Notes: a model not told the origin generated them from the letters alone. Positions 1 to 8,920 are shown, counted from the stretch's first letter. The stretch: 64,000 nt of DNA from Caulobacteraceae bacterium (GCA_016703335.1 JADJCG010000020.1:1-64000), one strand, 5' to 3'. Numbers and translations: made by a program.

Positions 1-18
1 CTACCACAGCGCCAGCAC

Positions 19-324
19 TTAGTGCGACCAGGGCTCGCGGCGCTTGAAGGCGAAGTTGTCGCTGTAGGCTCTGATCTGACGCTTGGCTTCCGGCGAATCG
101 ACGACTTGATGCGGGATGCCGTGCTTGCGCGCGAACTCGATCGCCTCTTCCTTGCTGTCGAAGGTCATCCGCACCTGGCCGTTGGTGTCGGCGCCGCTGA
201 TCCAGCCCATGAGCGCGTCAGGGCGCGGTGCATTGGCCAGCACGAATTCCAGCCGCCACTTCTTGGTGGCCGCCTTGCCTGATTGCATCGCGTTCTTCGC
301 GGGGCGGTAGATTTTCGCCAGCAT
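19..324 (-). CDS. NDUFS4-like complex I accessory subunit
   Basis: 101-residue soluble protein resembling the ETC complex I subunit family (18 kDa / NDUFS4-like), an accessory subunit of NADH:ubiquinone oxidoreductase shared by alphaproteobacteria and mitochondria. Visible family features are the N-terminal IYRPAKNAMQSG segment, the W-rLEF core, the MGWISG block, the phrase F-DSKEEAIEFARKHG near residues 55-70, and the C-terminal KRREPWSH. It presumably sits on the matrix-equivalent arm of complex I at the cytoplasmic face of the inner membrane. It lies alone, in the same direction as hupB and lon. The product call is from recalled family features, not a search. Confidence 0.85.
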   Translation of the reverse strand: MLAKIYRPAKNAMQSGKAATKKWRLEFVLANAPRPDALMGWISGADTNGQVRMTFDSKEEAIEFARKHGIPHQVVDSPEAKRQIRAYSDNFAFKRREPWSH

Positions 325-364
325 TCGCTTTGACCTCGTGCCCGGTGGCTACACAAGTGCGCCC

Positions 365-397
365 AAAATGAAAAGGGCGGCCCGTCAGAGCCGCCCT
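365..397 (-). terminator. Intrinsic terminator after hupB
   Basis: Perfect 8-bp GC-rich stem (374-381 with 390-397) and an 8-nt loop. Read on the minus strand it is followed by a T-rich run (ttttcatttt). It lies about 20 nt past the hupB stop codon, so it probably ends the hupB transcript. Confidence 0.75.
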
Positions 398-418
398 CTC
401 GCATTTCGCCGCAATGGC

Positions 419-688
419 TTAGATCGCTTCTTTGAGCGCCTTGCCTGCGCGGAATTTGGGACGCTTGCCGGCCGGCACGAGAACTTCCTCGCCGGTCTGC
501 GGGTTGCGCGCCTTACGTTCCTTGGTTTCAGAAACCAGGAACACGCCGAACTGCGGCAAGCGCACTTCATCACCGCGCTTCAGCGCTGCAGTCAGAGCTT
601 CGAAAACTGCGTTGACGACTTCTTCGCCACGTTGCTTGGACTCGCCGATGCGCTCGGACACGTCTGCAACGAATTCTGCTTTGTTCAT
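419..688 (-). CDS. hupB: DNA-binding protein HU
   Basis: 89 residues, the normal HU length (about 90). Small basic histone-like protein that binds and bends DNA as a dimer in the nucleoid. The start MNKAEFV, the central G-F-G-type arm approach (LPQFGVF) and the arm motif ARNPQTGEE followed by KRPKFRAGKALK are diagnostic for the HU/IHF family. It lies downstream of lon in the same direction, the usual alphaproteobacterial order. A hairpin separates the two genes, and a terminator follows hupB. Confidence 0.95.
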   Translation of the reverse strand: MNKAEFVADVSERIGESKQRGEEVVNAVFEALTAALKRGDEVRLPQFGVFLVSETKERKARNPQTGEEVLVPAGKRPKFRAGKALKEAI

Positions 689-750
689 GAGGTAGAGCCC
701 CTATCCCGCTGGGAGAAATAGCGCGCCGATTCCGGCTGCATCGTTGCCGA

Positions 751-774
751 CGCTAGGGGCATTTGCCCCTAGCG
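751..774. other. Perfect 10-bp hairpin between lon and hupB
   Basis: Positions 751-760 are perfectly complementary to 765-774 with a 4-nt loop. No T-run follows on either strand, so it is not a standard intrinsic terminator. It sits about midway between the lon stop and the hupB start and could be an mRNA processing or stability element, or an attenuator of read-through into hupB. The structure is seen; the role is inferred. Confidence 0.45.
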
Positions 775-833
775 CCAAGCAAAACGCTGGATTGTTGCGT
801 TGCGAAAACGGGTTCCGGAACCGGCAGGCGCCC

Positions 834-3236
834 CTAGTGGGGGCGCGCACCCTCTGCTCCCGAGCCGCCGCCTTCGGCACGACGGGTCTCGGCGAGTTCG
901 TCCTCTTCGCTCCATTCGATGGGCGTGGGCGGGCGCACAAGCGCACGCTGCAGCACCTCATCGACGGTGCCGACGGGCACGATCTCCAGGCCAGACTTCA
1001 CGTTATCGGGGATGTCCGCGAGATCCTTCTCGTTGTCCTTCGGAATGAGCGCGATCTTCACGCCGCCACGAAGCGCCGCGAGGAGCTTTTCCTTCAGACC
1101 ACCGATCGGCAGCACGCGGCCGCGCAGTGTGATCTCGCCTGTCATCGCCACGTCCTTGCGGACTGGAATGCCGGTGAGCACCGAGACAATGGCCGTCGCC
1201 ATCGCAACACCTGCGGACGGACCATCCTTCGGCGTTGCGCCTTCCGGCACGTGGACGTGGATGTCACGCGTGCGGAAGAGCGGTGGTTTTACGCCGAAGT
1301 GCACCGCACGCGAACGCACGTACGAACTCGCAGCCGAGATCGACTCTTTCATCACGTCGCGCAGATTGCCGGTCACGGTGGTCGAGCCCTTGCCGGGCAT
1401 CGACACGGCTTCGATCGTCAGTAATTCGCCGCCGACTTCCGTCCATGCGAGACCCGTGACGACGCCAACCTGATCTTCAAGGTCAGTTTCGCCGAAGCGA
1501 TACTTCCAGACGCCGGCATACTCCGGAAGGTTCGCCGCGGTGATCTCCACCTTGGTGACCTTCTTCTGCTCAAGCTGGCGCACAGCCTTACGCGCAAGGT
1601 TGCCGATCTCGCGCTCAAGCGAACGCACGCCGGCCTCACGAGTGTAACGGCGGATCAGATCGCGCAGCGCATCTTCCGATACGCTGAACTCGCTCTTCTT
1701 CAGGCCGTTGTTCTCGTATTGCTTGTCGAGCAAGTGGCGCTTGGCGATCTCGAGCTTTTCATCCTCGGTGTAGCCAGGGATGCGGATGATCTCCATGCGA
1801 TCCAGCAAGGGCTGGGGCATGTTGAGGCTGTTGGCTGTGGTGATGAACAACACGTCCGAGAGATCGTAATCCACTTCGAGATAATGGTCGTTGAACGTGG
1901 AGTTTTGCTCCGGATCCAACACTTCAAGCAAAGCCGCCGCCGGATCGCCGCGATAATCGGCGCCAAGCTTATCGATTTCGTCGAGCAAGAAGAGCGGGTT
2001 GGCGCTCTTTGCCTTCTTCATCGATTGAATGACGCGGCCCGGCATCGAGCCGATATACGTGCGGCGGTGCCCCCGGATTTCGGCCTCATCACGCACGCCG
2101 CCGAGCGACATGCGCACGAAATCGCGGCCGGTGGCCTTCGCAATTGAGCGGCCAAGCGAGGTCTTGCCAACACCCGGAGGGCCGACGAGGCAAAGGATCG
2201 GGCCGCGCAGCTTATTCGTGCGCGCCTGCACCGCGAGATACTCGAGGATGCGGTCTTTGACCTTGTCGAGGCCATAGTGATCTTCGTCGAGCACGAGCTG
2301 CGCGGCGTCGATGTCCTTCTTGACCTTCTTCTTGTTGCCCCAAGGCAGCGAGAGCAGCCAATCGAGATAGTTGCGCACCACGGTCGATTCCGCCGACATC
2401 GGCGACATCTGACGGAGCTTCTTCATCTCCGCTTCGGCCTTGGTCTTGGCCTCTTTCGACAGCTTCGTATTCTTGATGCGGTTTTCGAGCTCGGCGATGT
2501 CTTCACGGCCTTCGTCGCCGTCGCCCAACTCGCGTTGGATCGCCTTCATTTGCTCGTTCAAATAATACTCGCGCTGCGTCTTCTCCATTTGACGCTTCAC
2601 GCGATTGCGGATCTTCCGCTCGACTTGAAGCATGCCCACTTCGCCTTCAATGAGCGTCAAGATGCGCTCAAGGCGTTGCGGCACGTCGGCAAGTTCAAGC
2701 AGCGCCTGCTTGTCCGGGATTTTGATGCTGAGGTGACCGGCGACAGAGTCTGCCAAGCGTGACGGCTCAGCGATTTGGCTGACCGCTTGCGTCACCTCAG
2801 GCTGGGTCTTGCGCGACAGCTTGGTGTAGTTGTCCCATTGATCGACGACGGCGCGCGCGACGGCACGCGCTTCGGCGGTATCGGCGTTCTCGTCCGGCAG
2901 CTCTTCGGCTTCGGCTTCGAAGTAACTGTCGTTCTCATGGAAATTGGTGATCTTCGCGCGGTAAGCGCCTTCGACCAGCACGCGCACGGTGCCGTCGGGC
3001 AGCTTGAGCAATTGCACAACGGTCGCGACCGTACCGACGGTGAAGATGCGATCAGCGGTCGGCTCGTCCTCAGATGCATCCATCTGGGCTGCGAGCAGAA
3101 TCTGCTTGTCCTTGCGCATGACTTCGTCCAGCGCGCGCACCGATTTCTCGCGGCCCACAAACAGCGGCGCCGCCATCTTCGGATATACGACAATGTCGCG
3201 AAGCGGCAGGACTGGGAAAGTGCGGCTCTCGGCCAT
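834..3236 (-). CDS. lon: ATP-dependent protease Lon
   Basis: 800 residues, typical for bacterial Lon. Cytoplasmic homohexameric AAA+ serine protease that degrades misfolded and regulatory proteins. Domain order: N-terminal substrate-binding domain (from about residue 6, FPVLPLRDIVVYP), helical region, AAA+ module with Walker A GPPGVGKT (Lys near residue 358), and C-terminal protease with catalytic Ser in DGPSAG (about residue 674) and Lys about 43 residues later in the GGLKEK region. The start has an aaggag Shine-Dalgarno 8 nt upstream. The neighbours clpX upstream and hupB downstream match conserved synteny. No frame break is seen. Confidence 0.97.
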   Translation of the reverse strand: MAESRTFPVLPLRDIVVYPKMAAPLFVGREKSVRALDEVMRKDKQILLAAQMDASEDEPTADRIFTVGTVATVVQLLKLPDGTVRVLVEGAYRAKITNFHENDSYFEAEAEELPDENADTAEARAVARAVVDQWDNYTKLSRKTQPEVTQAVSQIAEPSRLADSVAGHLSIKIPDKQALLELADVPQRLERILTLIEGEVGMLQVERKIRNRVKRQMEKTQREYYLNEQMKAIQRELGDGDEGREDIAELENRIKNTKLSKEAKTKAEAEMKKLRQMSPMSAESTVVRNYLDWLLSLPWGNKKKVKKDIDAAQLVLDEDHYGLDKVKDRILEYLAVQARTNKLRGPILCLVGPPGVGKTSLGRSIAKATGRDFVRMSLGGVRDEAEIRGHRRTYIGSMPGRVIQSMKKAKSANPLFLLDEIDKLGADYRGDPAAALLEVLDPEQNSTFNDHYLEVDYDLSDVLFITTANSLNMPQPLLDRMEIIRIPGYTEDEKLEIAKRHLLDKQYENNGLKKSEFSVSEDALRDLIRRYTREAGVRSLEREIGNLARKAVRQLEQKKVTKVEITAANLPEYAGVWKYRFGETDLEDQVGVVTGLAWTEVGGELLTIEAVSMPGKGSTTVTGNLRDVMKESISAASSYVRSRAVHFGVKPPLFRTRDIHVHVPEGATPKDGPSAGVAMATAIVSVLTGIPVRKDVAMTGEITLRGRVLPIGGLKEKLLAALRGGVKIALIPKDNEKDLADIPDNVKSGLEIVPVGTVDEVLQRALVRPPTPIEWSEEDELAETRRAEGGGSGAEGARPH

Positions 3237-3300
3237 CTAGTGCTCCTTTGCCGAAGGCCCGCGTCTCAAAGAAGCCCGCGAGCGCTCGGCTTACGCATGA

Positions 3301-3331
3301 AAATGTGGAAGCGTTCGGGGGCCGCTTCAAG
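3301..3331 (-). promoter_or_regulatory. Possible heat-shock (sigma-32 type) promoter of lon
   Basis: On the minus strand CTTGAAG (3325-3331) is followed after 16 nt by CCACATTT (3301-3308). This resembles the sigma-32 pattern CTTGAAA / CCCCATnT, with a spacer slightly longer than usual. It lies about 65 nt upstream of the lon start. Heat-shock control of lon is well known in other bacteria; the site here is inferred from the match alone. Confidence 0.35.
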
Positions 3332-3485
3332 TGTTGGCCAGACACGTCCATGTGGAACGCTAAGAGGACAAAGGTTCCGCCTGCATTTCCAGCGTGGATT
3401 GCCGACGATTCTTCCTAACGTTCAGTGTGGATTCACGTTGCGCAAACGGCCTGAAACCGCCCATTCCGCGAAACGATACATGGGG

Positions 3486-4661
3486 TCAGTGGGCTTCAGC
3501 TTCAATCGCTTCGAACATGGTGTCGAGCAGAATGCCCTCGAGGATCGAGCGAAGACCACGCGCGCCGGTTTTGCGCGAGATCGCCTTCTTGGAAATCGCC
3601 GACAGAGCGTCCGCAGGGAACGTCAGCTTCACGTTCTCCATTTCGAACATGCGCTGATACTGCTTCACCAGAGCGTTCTTCGGCTCGGTGAGAATGGTGA
3701 TCAGAGCCGGCTCATCGAGATCTTCGAGCGTTGCCAGAACCGGCAGACGGCCAACGAATTCAGGGATCAGGCCGAACTTGAGCAAGTCGTCCGGTTCGAT
3801 CTGACGGAGGATTTCGCCGGTGCGGCGGTCCTCTTCATCACGGACATTCGCGCCGAAGCCAATCGACGTGCCTTTGCCGCGCGTCGAGATGATCTTGTCG
3901 AGACCCGCGAAAGCGCCACCGCAGATGAACAGAATGTTCGTGGTGTCGACCTGCAGGAATTCTTGCTGCGGGTGCTTACGGCCGCCTTGCGGCGGAACGC
4001 TTGCAACCGTGCCTTCCATGATCTTCAGCAGCGCTTGTTGGACACCCTCGCCCGACACGTCACGCGTGATTGAAGGGTTATCGGACTTGCGCGAAATCTT
4101 ATCGACTTCGTCGATGTAGACGATGCCGCGTTGTGCACGCTCGACGTTGTAGTCGGCGGCCTGCAGCAACTTCAGAATGATGTTCTCGACGTCTTCACCG
4201 ACGTAACCGGCTTCGGTCAGCGTCGTGGCGTCGGCCATCGTGAACGGCACGTCGATGATGCGCGCGAGCGTTTGCGCGAGCAGCGTCTTGCCGCAGCCGG
4301 TCGGGCCGATCAGCAGTATGTTCGACTTCGCGAGTTCAACGTCGCCGTTCTTCGAGGCATGGTTCAGGCGCTTGTAGTGATTGTGCACCGCGACAGAGAG
4401 CACGCGCTTTGCGTAGCTCTGGCCGACGACATAATCGTCGAGCACGCCTTTGATCTCTTGCGGGGAAGGCACGCCTTCCTTCGACTTCACAAGCGAAGTT
4501 TTGTGCTCCTCACGGATGATGTCCATGCAGAGCTCGACGCATTCGTCGCAGATGAAGACCGTGGGGCCGGCGATCAGCTTGCGGACCTCGTGCTGGCTCT
4601 TACCGCAGAACGAGCAATAGAGAGTGTTCTTGGACTCTCCGCTGGTCGTGGCTTTGCTCAT
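3486..4661 (-). CDS. clpX: ClpX, ATP-dependent unfoldase (short C-terminus)
   Basis: AAA+ unfoldase that recognises tagged substrates and feeds them to ClpP. The N-terminal zinc-binding domain has Cys16, Cys19, Cys38 and Cys41. Walker A GPTGCGKT is at 119-126, and the ARGLRSI sensor-2 region is near the end. At 391 residues it is about 30 shorter than usual. After LLDTMF the family normally continues for about 35 residues of the small AAA+ subdomain; here it ends EAIEAEAH. No other frame downstream restores the missing segment. RBS aagga lies upstream of the start. Confidence 0.93.
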   Translation of the reverse strand: MSKATTSGESKNTLYCSFCGKSQHEVRKLIAGPTVFICDECVELCMDIIREEHKTSLVKSKEGVPSPQEIKGVLDDYVVGQSYAKRVLSVAVHNHYKRLNHASKNGDVELAKSNILLIGPTGCGKTLLAQTLARIIDVPFTMADATTLTEAGYVGEDVENIILKLLQAADYNVERAQRGIVYIDEVDKISRKSDNPSITRDVSGEGVQQALLKIMEGTVASVPPQGGRKHPQQEFLQVDTTNILFICGGAFAGLDKIISTRGKGTSIGFGANVRDEEDRRTGEILRQIEPDDLLKFGLIPEFVGRLPVLATLEDLDEPALITILTEPKNALVKQYQRMFEMENVKLTFPADALSAISKKAISRKTGARGLRSILEGILLDTMFEAIEAEAH

Positions 4662-4976
4662 ACGCGATCCTTCAAGGGGCCGACTGGGACCACTGAATTA
4701 AAGGGTGAAAACGGCGGGCTGATGACCCCCGATATCGCCCCACATAACAGATGGTTGACCACGATCCCTTTCAAAAACGTTGCACCGCCCGGCCAGCCGG
4801 CCGGTCAATTCGATCATAGCAAGGTTGGGGCCGCAAGCGACGCTTGGCGCCCGAATGGCCCTCCAACGTTCCAGGAAATCGCCCTCGAACCGGGCAAATC
4901 CGCACCAGCACACCTGCCAGAGCGCCTAATTGGCCCTAATGGATGCCGCCTTCAAGCCTGCGTTATCCACAGACGT
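4662..4976. other. Gene-free stretch upstream of clpX
   Basis: About 315 nt between the clpX start and the end of the first paralogue of the secreted family. It presumably holds the clpX promoter. I see GC-rich ccggcc repeats near 4790-4803 but no convincing promoter, operator or small gene, and no T-tailed terminator for the upstream genes. Confidence 0.5.
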
Positions 4977-5903
4977 TCAGTTGCTGGAGCCCGCCTCGGC
5001 CGTCGGATCGAGCTGCTCAACCATGGTGCGGCTGATGTCCCGCCGCTGCCAAAGGTCGACCGACGCCGTTCTACGGGCCGTGTAGAGCCCTTCAAGATAC
5101 GCCTCGTCCCACTGCGTCATGCCAGCCGGAACGGGCCTGGCGGCGTCGCGATCGGCAAAGAGATTGAGGATCGTAGGTGTGCCCACGGTCTGCCCCTCCG
5201 GATCCAGCTGCGCCAAAGATACCATGGCGAGATAATCGGCCAGCGCTTGGAGCTGAATGCCTTCCGCCTGGCGCGCATCAACAATGATTAGGACTCGCAG
5301 GAAGTCCTGACGGGTCGGCCGGCGCAAGCGGCTCGGCGGCGGTCCCCCGCGGATCACTTGCGTGCCGTTGTCACCGCCCAGTTCTTGGCCGTCTGCCGAG
5401 ACCGTTTGGTTGACGTGCCACCAGCGCACCGGCGCGCTCGAATTGGTGAAGTCATCAAGGGGACCGCGGCCAAGCGTGCTGAGGCCACTGGTCGAGTAGT
5501 ACCCCACTAGGGTGCGATACTCATCAACGATGCCCGTCGCGAGGCGGCCGGCGTCCGGCGTGACAAAGATCAGGATGTTGGCGCGGCAACCTGGCCCATC
5601 CGTCTCGATGTCGACTTGGTGTGCACGCCGCGCGATACGGTCAGCCACATACTGCATCTGACGCGCCGGCAAACCCGCCACCAGCGGACAGATGTGATGA
5701 TCCCAGCGCGCCATTTGTCGTTCGGCGCTAGGCGCCGCCGCGACCTCGCCCACGAATGTACGCACCATCTCCTGAAGGCGCTCACCGACAACAACGATGT
5801 CGTCTTCTGACTGCGCTTGCTGCGCGAAACTTGGCGCGGCGCTGAAGCAGGCAACGCTGGCGAAAAGAGCAACCGCAAAAGGCCGCATCATTCTCAATCT
5901 CAT
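4977..5903 (-). CDS. Secreted protein of unknown function, paralogue 1 of 5
   Basis: 308 residues, not a family I can name. It has a signal peptide (about 1-27, ending SFAQ), then DDIVVVGER resembling a TonB box. A domain follows with MARWDHHICPLVAGL and GPGC-ANILIFVTPD (two Cys likely forming a disulfide), then APVRWWHVNQT. The C-terminal half carries RQDFLRVLIIVDARQ, ADYLAMVSLAQLDP, PTILNLF and WDEAYLEGLY. Its ATG overlaps the stop of paralogue 2 by 4 nt, so the two are probably co-translated. It is intact. Predicted periplasmic or exported; no catalytic motif is recognised. Confidence 0.8.
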   Translation of the reverse strand: MRLRMMRPFAVALFASVACFSAAPSFAQQAQSEDDIVVVGERLQEMVRTFVGEVAAAPSAERQMARWDHHICPLVAGLPARQMQYVADRIARRAHQVDIETDGPGCRANILIFVTPDAGRLATGIVDEYRTLVGYYSTSGLSTLGRGPLDDFTNSSAPVRWWHVNQTVSADGQELGGDNGTQVIRGGPPPSRLRRPTRQDFLRVLIIVDARQAEGIQLQALADYLAMVSLAQLDPEGQTVGTPTILNLFADRDAARPVPAGMTQWDEAYLEGLYTARRTASVDLWQRRDISRTMVEQLDPTAEAGSSN

Positions 5904-6813
5904 TGGTCCTGGCCCTCGGTCAGGCCGCCGCTCATCGAGCGGGCGATCGCGGCTTCCTGCTGGCGTGAATTTCTAGATGCGCGCGGCGCGTCATAGAGCC
6001 CCTGCAGGTAAGCGACATCCCAATCCGTCAACGCCACTGTCGCCGCGCCAGGTTCAAACATGTTGAGGATCGTCGCATAGCGCGACGTGTCTGACTCTGG
6101 ATTGAGCTGTGCGAGCGCCGCCATCGCGACGTAGTCCGCAAGCGCACTGAACTGCTTTCCAGCCGCGCGCTGTGCGTCGACAATGATGATCACGCGGCTG
6201 AAATCTTTGACGCGTGGTTCCGCGCAAGCGACCGGCATCATTCTGACGGACGATCTGCGCATTGCGGAAGCCACCAGTGCGTGCCATCTGCGTCCGCGAT
6301 TCGCCAAGCACCTGACCATTCGCGCTGACCGTTTGACTCATGCCACCAACGCACTGGTTGATCGGACTCGATAAAAGCGTTGAGTGCTTCACGGCCTTGG
6401 GTCACGGCCGCCTCATTCGCGTTGTAGCCGATGAACTCACGATATTGTTCCGCAACGACGCGGGCGAGCGCATCTGAATCCTGCGTCACGAAGACCAGAA
6501 CATTTGGCGTGCAGCCCGCGGCGCCGGGCTCGAGACCGACATCAAACGCGCGTTGCGCGATGCGGTCGACCATGTATTGCGCCTGCTCCCGTTCGCGGAT
6601 GCCCACTAGGCCGGTGCAAACGCGCCGATCCCAACGCGCCAAACGATCCTGCGATGACGTCGCGCCAACTTCGCCCACAAACGAGCGCACAACCTCGCGC
6701 ATACGCTCCGCTGTAACGACAATATCGTCGCCGCCAGTAGTGTTTGACTCCTGCGCCACCGCTGGCAATGCCAATAAAGCTAGGCTCAAAGCAGCACCGT
6801 GCCAGAGTTTCAT
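5900..6813 (-). CDS. Secreted protein, paralogue 2 of 5 (two frameshifts)
   Basis: Same family as its neighbours. The start ATG at 6813 has gggag upstream and encodes MKLWHGAAL with a signal peptide ending AVAQ. DDIVVTAER follows, very like the TonB box of enterobacterial receptors. Next come LARWDRRVCTGLVGI, GAAGC-PNVLVFVTQD, PVRWWH, then DFSRVIIIVDAQR, ADYVAMAALAQLNP, ATILNMF and WDVAYLQGLY. The frame breaks near 6341, just after RWWH, and near 6207, where removing one A from AAA restores RQDFSRV. The second break looks like a homopolymer error; the first may be as well. Confidence 0.7.
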
Positions 6814-6912
6814 CGCAGATCTCCCAATCATCTTTATCAATCTAAGCACGACGTCGGGCTGTGACCACAAATGGTCGACGAAGCAGCAAAATGCGCTGGC
6901 GAACGGCCTGAT

Positions 6913-7848
6913 CTAGTTGCCTGGCCCCGCATTTCCCGCCATGCGCCGGCTGATGTCGCGCACTTGCTGGCTCACGCTCGCAGCGTTCCGTGTGCTTCGA
7001 TAAAGGCCATCGAGATACGCCATATCCCAATTGGTCATCTCGAATGACACCGCATCGGGATCGTCAGCAAAAAGGTTCAGGATTGTCGGATATTCGAGCG
7101 TGCTAGCCGCGGGATCGATCTGCGCCAAGCTCACCATGGCAATATAGTCCGCAATCGCATCGAGCGGATAACCGCTCGCGCGTTGACCATCGACGATGAC
7201 TACGACGCGGTTGAAATCCTGCCGTTCAGCCGCGCGCAAGCGTGTGCCTTGCGTCCGGACCGCTTGGGCGTTGCTAAAGCCATCAGGCGTCGGCGCGAAG
7301 TCTTCAGGCGGTGGCCCTGCCTGACTCTGCGCTTGGTCGCTTCCGAGGCGGTGACCATCGAAGCCGAGTGTCTGGTTCACATGCCACCAACGAACCGGAC
7401 GCGATGTTTCGACAAAGGACGTGAACGCTTCTTGACCGAGCGTCGCGACGTTCTCCTCGTGGTAGTACGCAAAGAGCGAACGCCGCTGTTCAACCAATTG
7501 ATGCGTGAATGCGTCCGCTTCGCTTGCGAAGAAAACAAACACGTTTGGTCTGCACCCATCGCGCCCGGCCGACAAACCAACCGCTTGCGCGCGATAGGAA
7601 ACGCGATCGACAATCGATTGGCCCTGCTGGGCGGGCAGGCCAGCGACGGCGAGGCAGATGTCCTCGTCCCAGCGAGCGAGCTGATCGACCGAAGGCGGGA
7701 CTGCCGAAACCTGCTCGACGAATGTTTGGATCTGTTCTGGACGAACGCCCGTCACGACGATGTCAGATTGCGGAGCGTCACTTGTTTGGGCGAGGGCAGC
7801 TGGCGCGAACACCAAAGCCGCAGCCGCTAGGGCGATGAAGTGGTTCAT
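6913..7848 (-). CDS. Secreted protein, paralogue 3 of 5
   Basis: 311 residues, intact and the best reference copy. Strong Shine-Dalgarno gggagg before the ATG. Signal peptide 1-20 (ALAQ), then SDIVVTGVR near residues 28-36. Conserved blocks: LARWDEDICLAVAGL, GRDGC-PNVFVFFASE, RPVRWWHVNQTLGFDG, RQDFNRVVVIVDGQR, ADYIAMVSLAQIDP, PTILNLF, MTNWDMAYLDGLY, and a helical end with QQVRDISRRM. The two invariant Cys suggest an exported, disulfide-bonded fold. Function unknown. It lies 21 nt downstream of paralogue 4 and 99 nt upstream of paralogue 2, probably one transcript. Confidence 0.82.
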   Translation of the reverse strand: MNHFIALAAAALVFAPAALAQTSDAPQSDIVVTGVRPEQIQTFVEQVSAVPPSVDQLARWDEDICLAVAGLPAQQGQSIVDRVSYRAQAVGLSAGRDGCRPNVFVFFASEADAFTHQLVEQRRSLFAYYHEENVATLGQEAFTSFVETSRPVRWWHVNQTLGFDGHRLGSDQAQSQAGPPPEDFAPTPDGFSNAQAVRTQGTRLRAAERQDFNRVVVIVDGQRASGYPLDAIADYIAMVSLAQIDPAASTLEYPTILNLFADDPDAVSFEMTNWDMAYLDGLYRSTRNAASVSQQVRDISRRMAGNAGPGN

Positions 7849-7868
7849 ATCAAGCCTCCCGGAGCGAC

Positions 7869-7910
7869 CCTAGGCGCCGCTTCGGGAAAATCGAGTAATA
7901 GAACCGTGAG
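7869..7910. repeat. 42-bp direct repeat, copy A (3' end of paralogue 4)
   Basis: Matches 8921-8962 at 38 of 42 positions, including a perfect central stretch of 23 nt. The offset of 1052 nt equals one gene unit, so it is the edge of a tandem duplication of paralogues 4 and 5. Here the repeat lies within the extended reading frame of paralogue 4. Confidence 0.75.
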
Positions 7911-8871
7911 AGGAACGGCCGCGGCGCATTCTGTTGAGAACCGCCGCGGCCGCCATCGTCCCTAGTGGCCGGCTTGGTTGAGCCAACCGGCGAGCGATAT
8001 CGCCAGTTTGACGGCTCGCCGTTGCATCGCGGGCCCGGTAGAGCGCACGCAAAAACGCATTGTCCCAGGCGGTCAGCCCCGTCTGCGTCGGCTGCGGCGC
8101 GTCGAAGACGTTGAGGATTGTATCGTAGCCCTCAGGATGCGCCGTCGGATCGATCTGAGCGAGCGAAACGAGGGCAACGTAATCCATCCAGGCGCCCGCC
8201 GGGACGTTAGCCACGCGACGCGCGTCAACGACGACGAGTGCGTAGCTCAGGTTGTTACGCGCTACATAACGAGCGCGCGAACCGCTCACTCGGACAGCTT
8301 CAACACCCGACAGCTCACCAGCGCCTTCGACGCCTGCTCCTGGCGTGCCAACCGACTGAGCCTGCGCCGTTTCGCGCCCCTGACTTTGGCGGCTGCGCTC
8401 TACACCTGGGCGATCAAGAAGCCCGCCCGCACCATCGTCGGAGACATGCCACCACCGTATAGCGCGCGGCGTGTTGGCGAAGGCTTGCAACGCATCGCTG
8501 CCCGCCGAATACCCACCCTGCCCGAGCAAATCGCGGCGACGGTCGACGATCTCGTGCGAGATGGCGTCGGAGTCGGGCGCGTAGATGACCATGACGTTGG
8601 CTTGGCATCCCGGCTCGCCGGGACGCAGCCCAACGGATTGAGCGCGTGCTGAAATGCGGTCGACGAGCGCCTGAGCTTCAGCGGCGGCCAAACCCACAGC
8701 GCCAACGCAGATTCGATCTTCCCAGCGCGCGAATGGACGATCAGTGGCGCTCGGTACGAAGGCCACCGCGTCGACAAATGTGCGTGCGCGCTCACGTGCG
8801 TCCTGGGCCAACGCCGACGCACTGAAGCAACAACTGGCCACCACGGCCGCAACGAATATCGATGAGCGCAA
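7870..8871 (-). CDS. Secreted protein, paralogue 4 of 5
   Basis: 333 residues. The start codon is TTG at 8871 with aaggggaag just upstream; paralogue 5 has ATG at the matching place, which supports this start. The signal peptide ends ALAQ. No DIVVT motif follows, unlike copies 1-3. Conserved blocks: FARWEDRICVGAVGL, GEPGC-ANVMVIYAPDSD, AIRWWHVSDDG, LSYALVVVDARR, MDYVALVSLAQIDP, DTILNVF, LTAWDNAFLRALY, RQTGDIARRL. The last 35 residues or so extend past the end of copy 5 into sequence that is 3' flank there, so the stop may be lost or shifted. Function unknown. Confidence 0.75.
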   Translation of the reverse strand: MRSSIFVAAVVASCCFSASALAQDARERARTFVDAVAFVPSATDRPFARWEDRICVGAVGLAAAEAQALVDRISARAQSVGLRPGEPGCQANVMVIYAPDSDAISHEIVDRRRDLLGQGGYSAGSDALQAFANTPRAIRWWHVSDDGAGGLLDRPGVERSRQSQGRETAQAQSVGTPGAGVEGAGELSGVEAVRVSGSRARYVARNNLSYALVVVDARRVANVPAGAWMDYVALVSLAQIDPTAHPEGYDTILNVFDAPQPTQTGLTAWDNAFLRALYRARDATASRQTGDIARRLAQPSRPLGTMAAAAVLNRMRRGRSSHGSITRFSRSGA

Positions 8872-8920
8872 GACGCTTCCCCTTTAATGTCGGCCAACGC
8901 GAGGCCGTTCCCGAGGCAAG

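Noticed and set aside
751..774. Hairpin as lon terminator
   Set aside because: No T-run follows on the minus strand, so kept only as an unexplained hairpin.
744..1424. Long plus-strand frame (226 aa) opposite lon
   Set aside because: Antisense to conserved Lon protease sequence; composition is that of a codon shadow in GC-rich DNA.
2775..4073. Plus-strand frame of 432 aa across lon and clpX
   Set aside because: Spans two convincing minus-strand genes and the gap between them; no domain or start signal.
4131..5291. Plus-strand frame of 386 aa across clpX and the first secreted paralogue
   Set aside because: Antisense to two good genes; sequence has no family resemblance.
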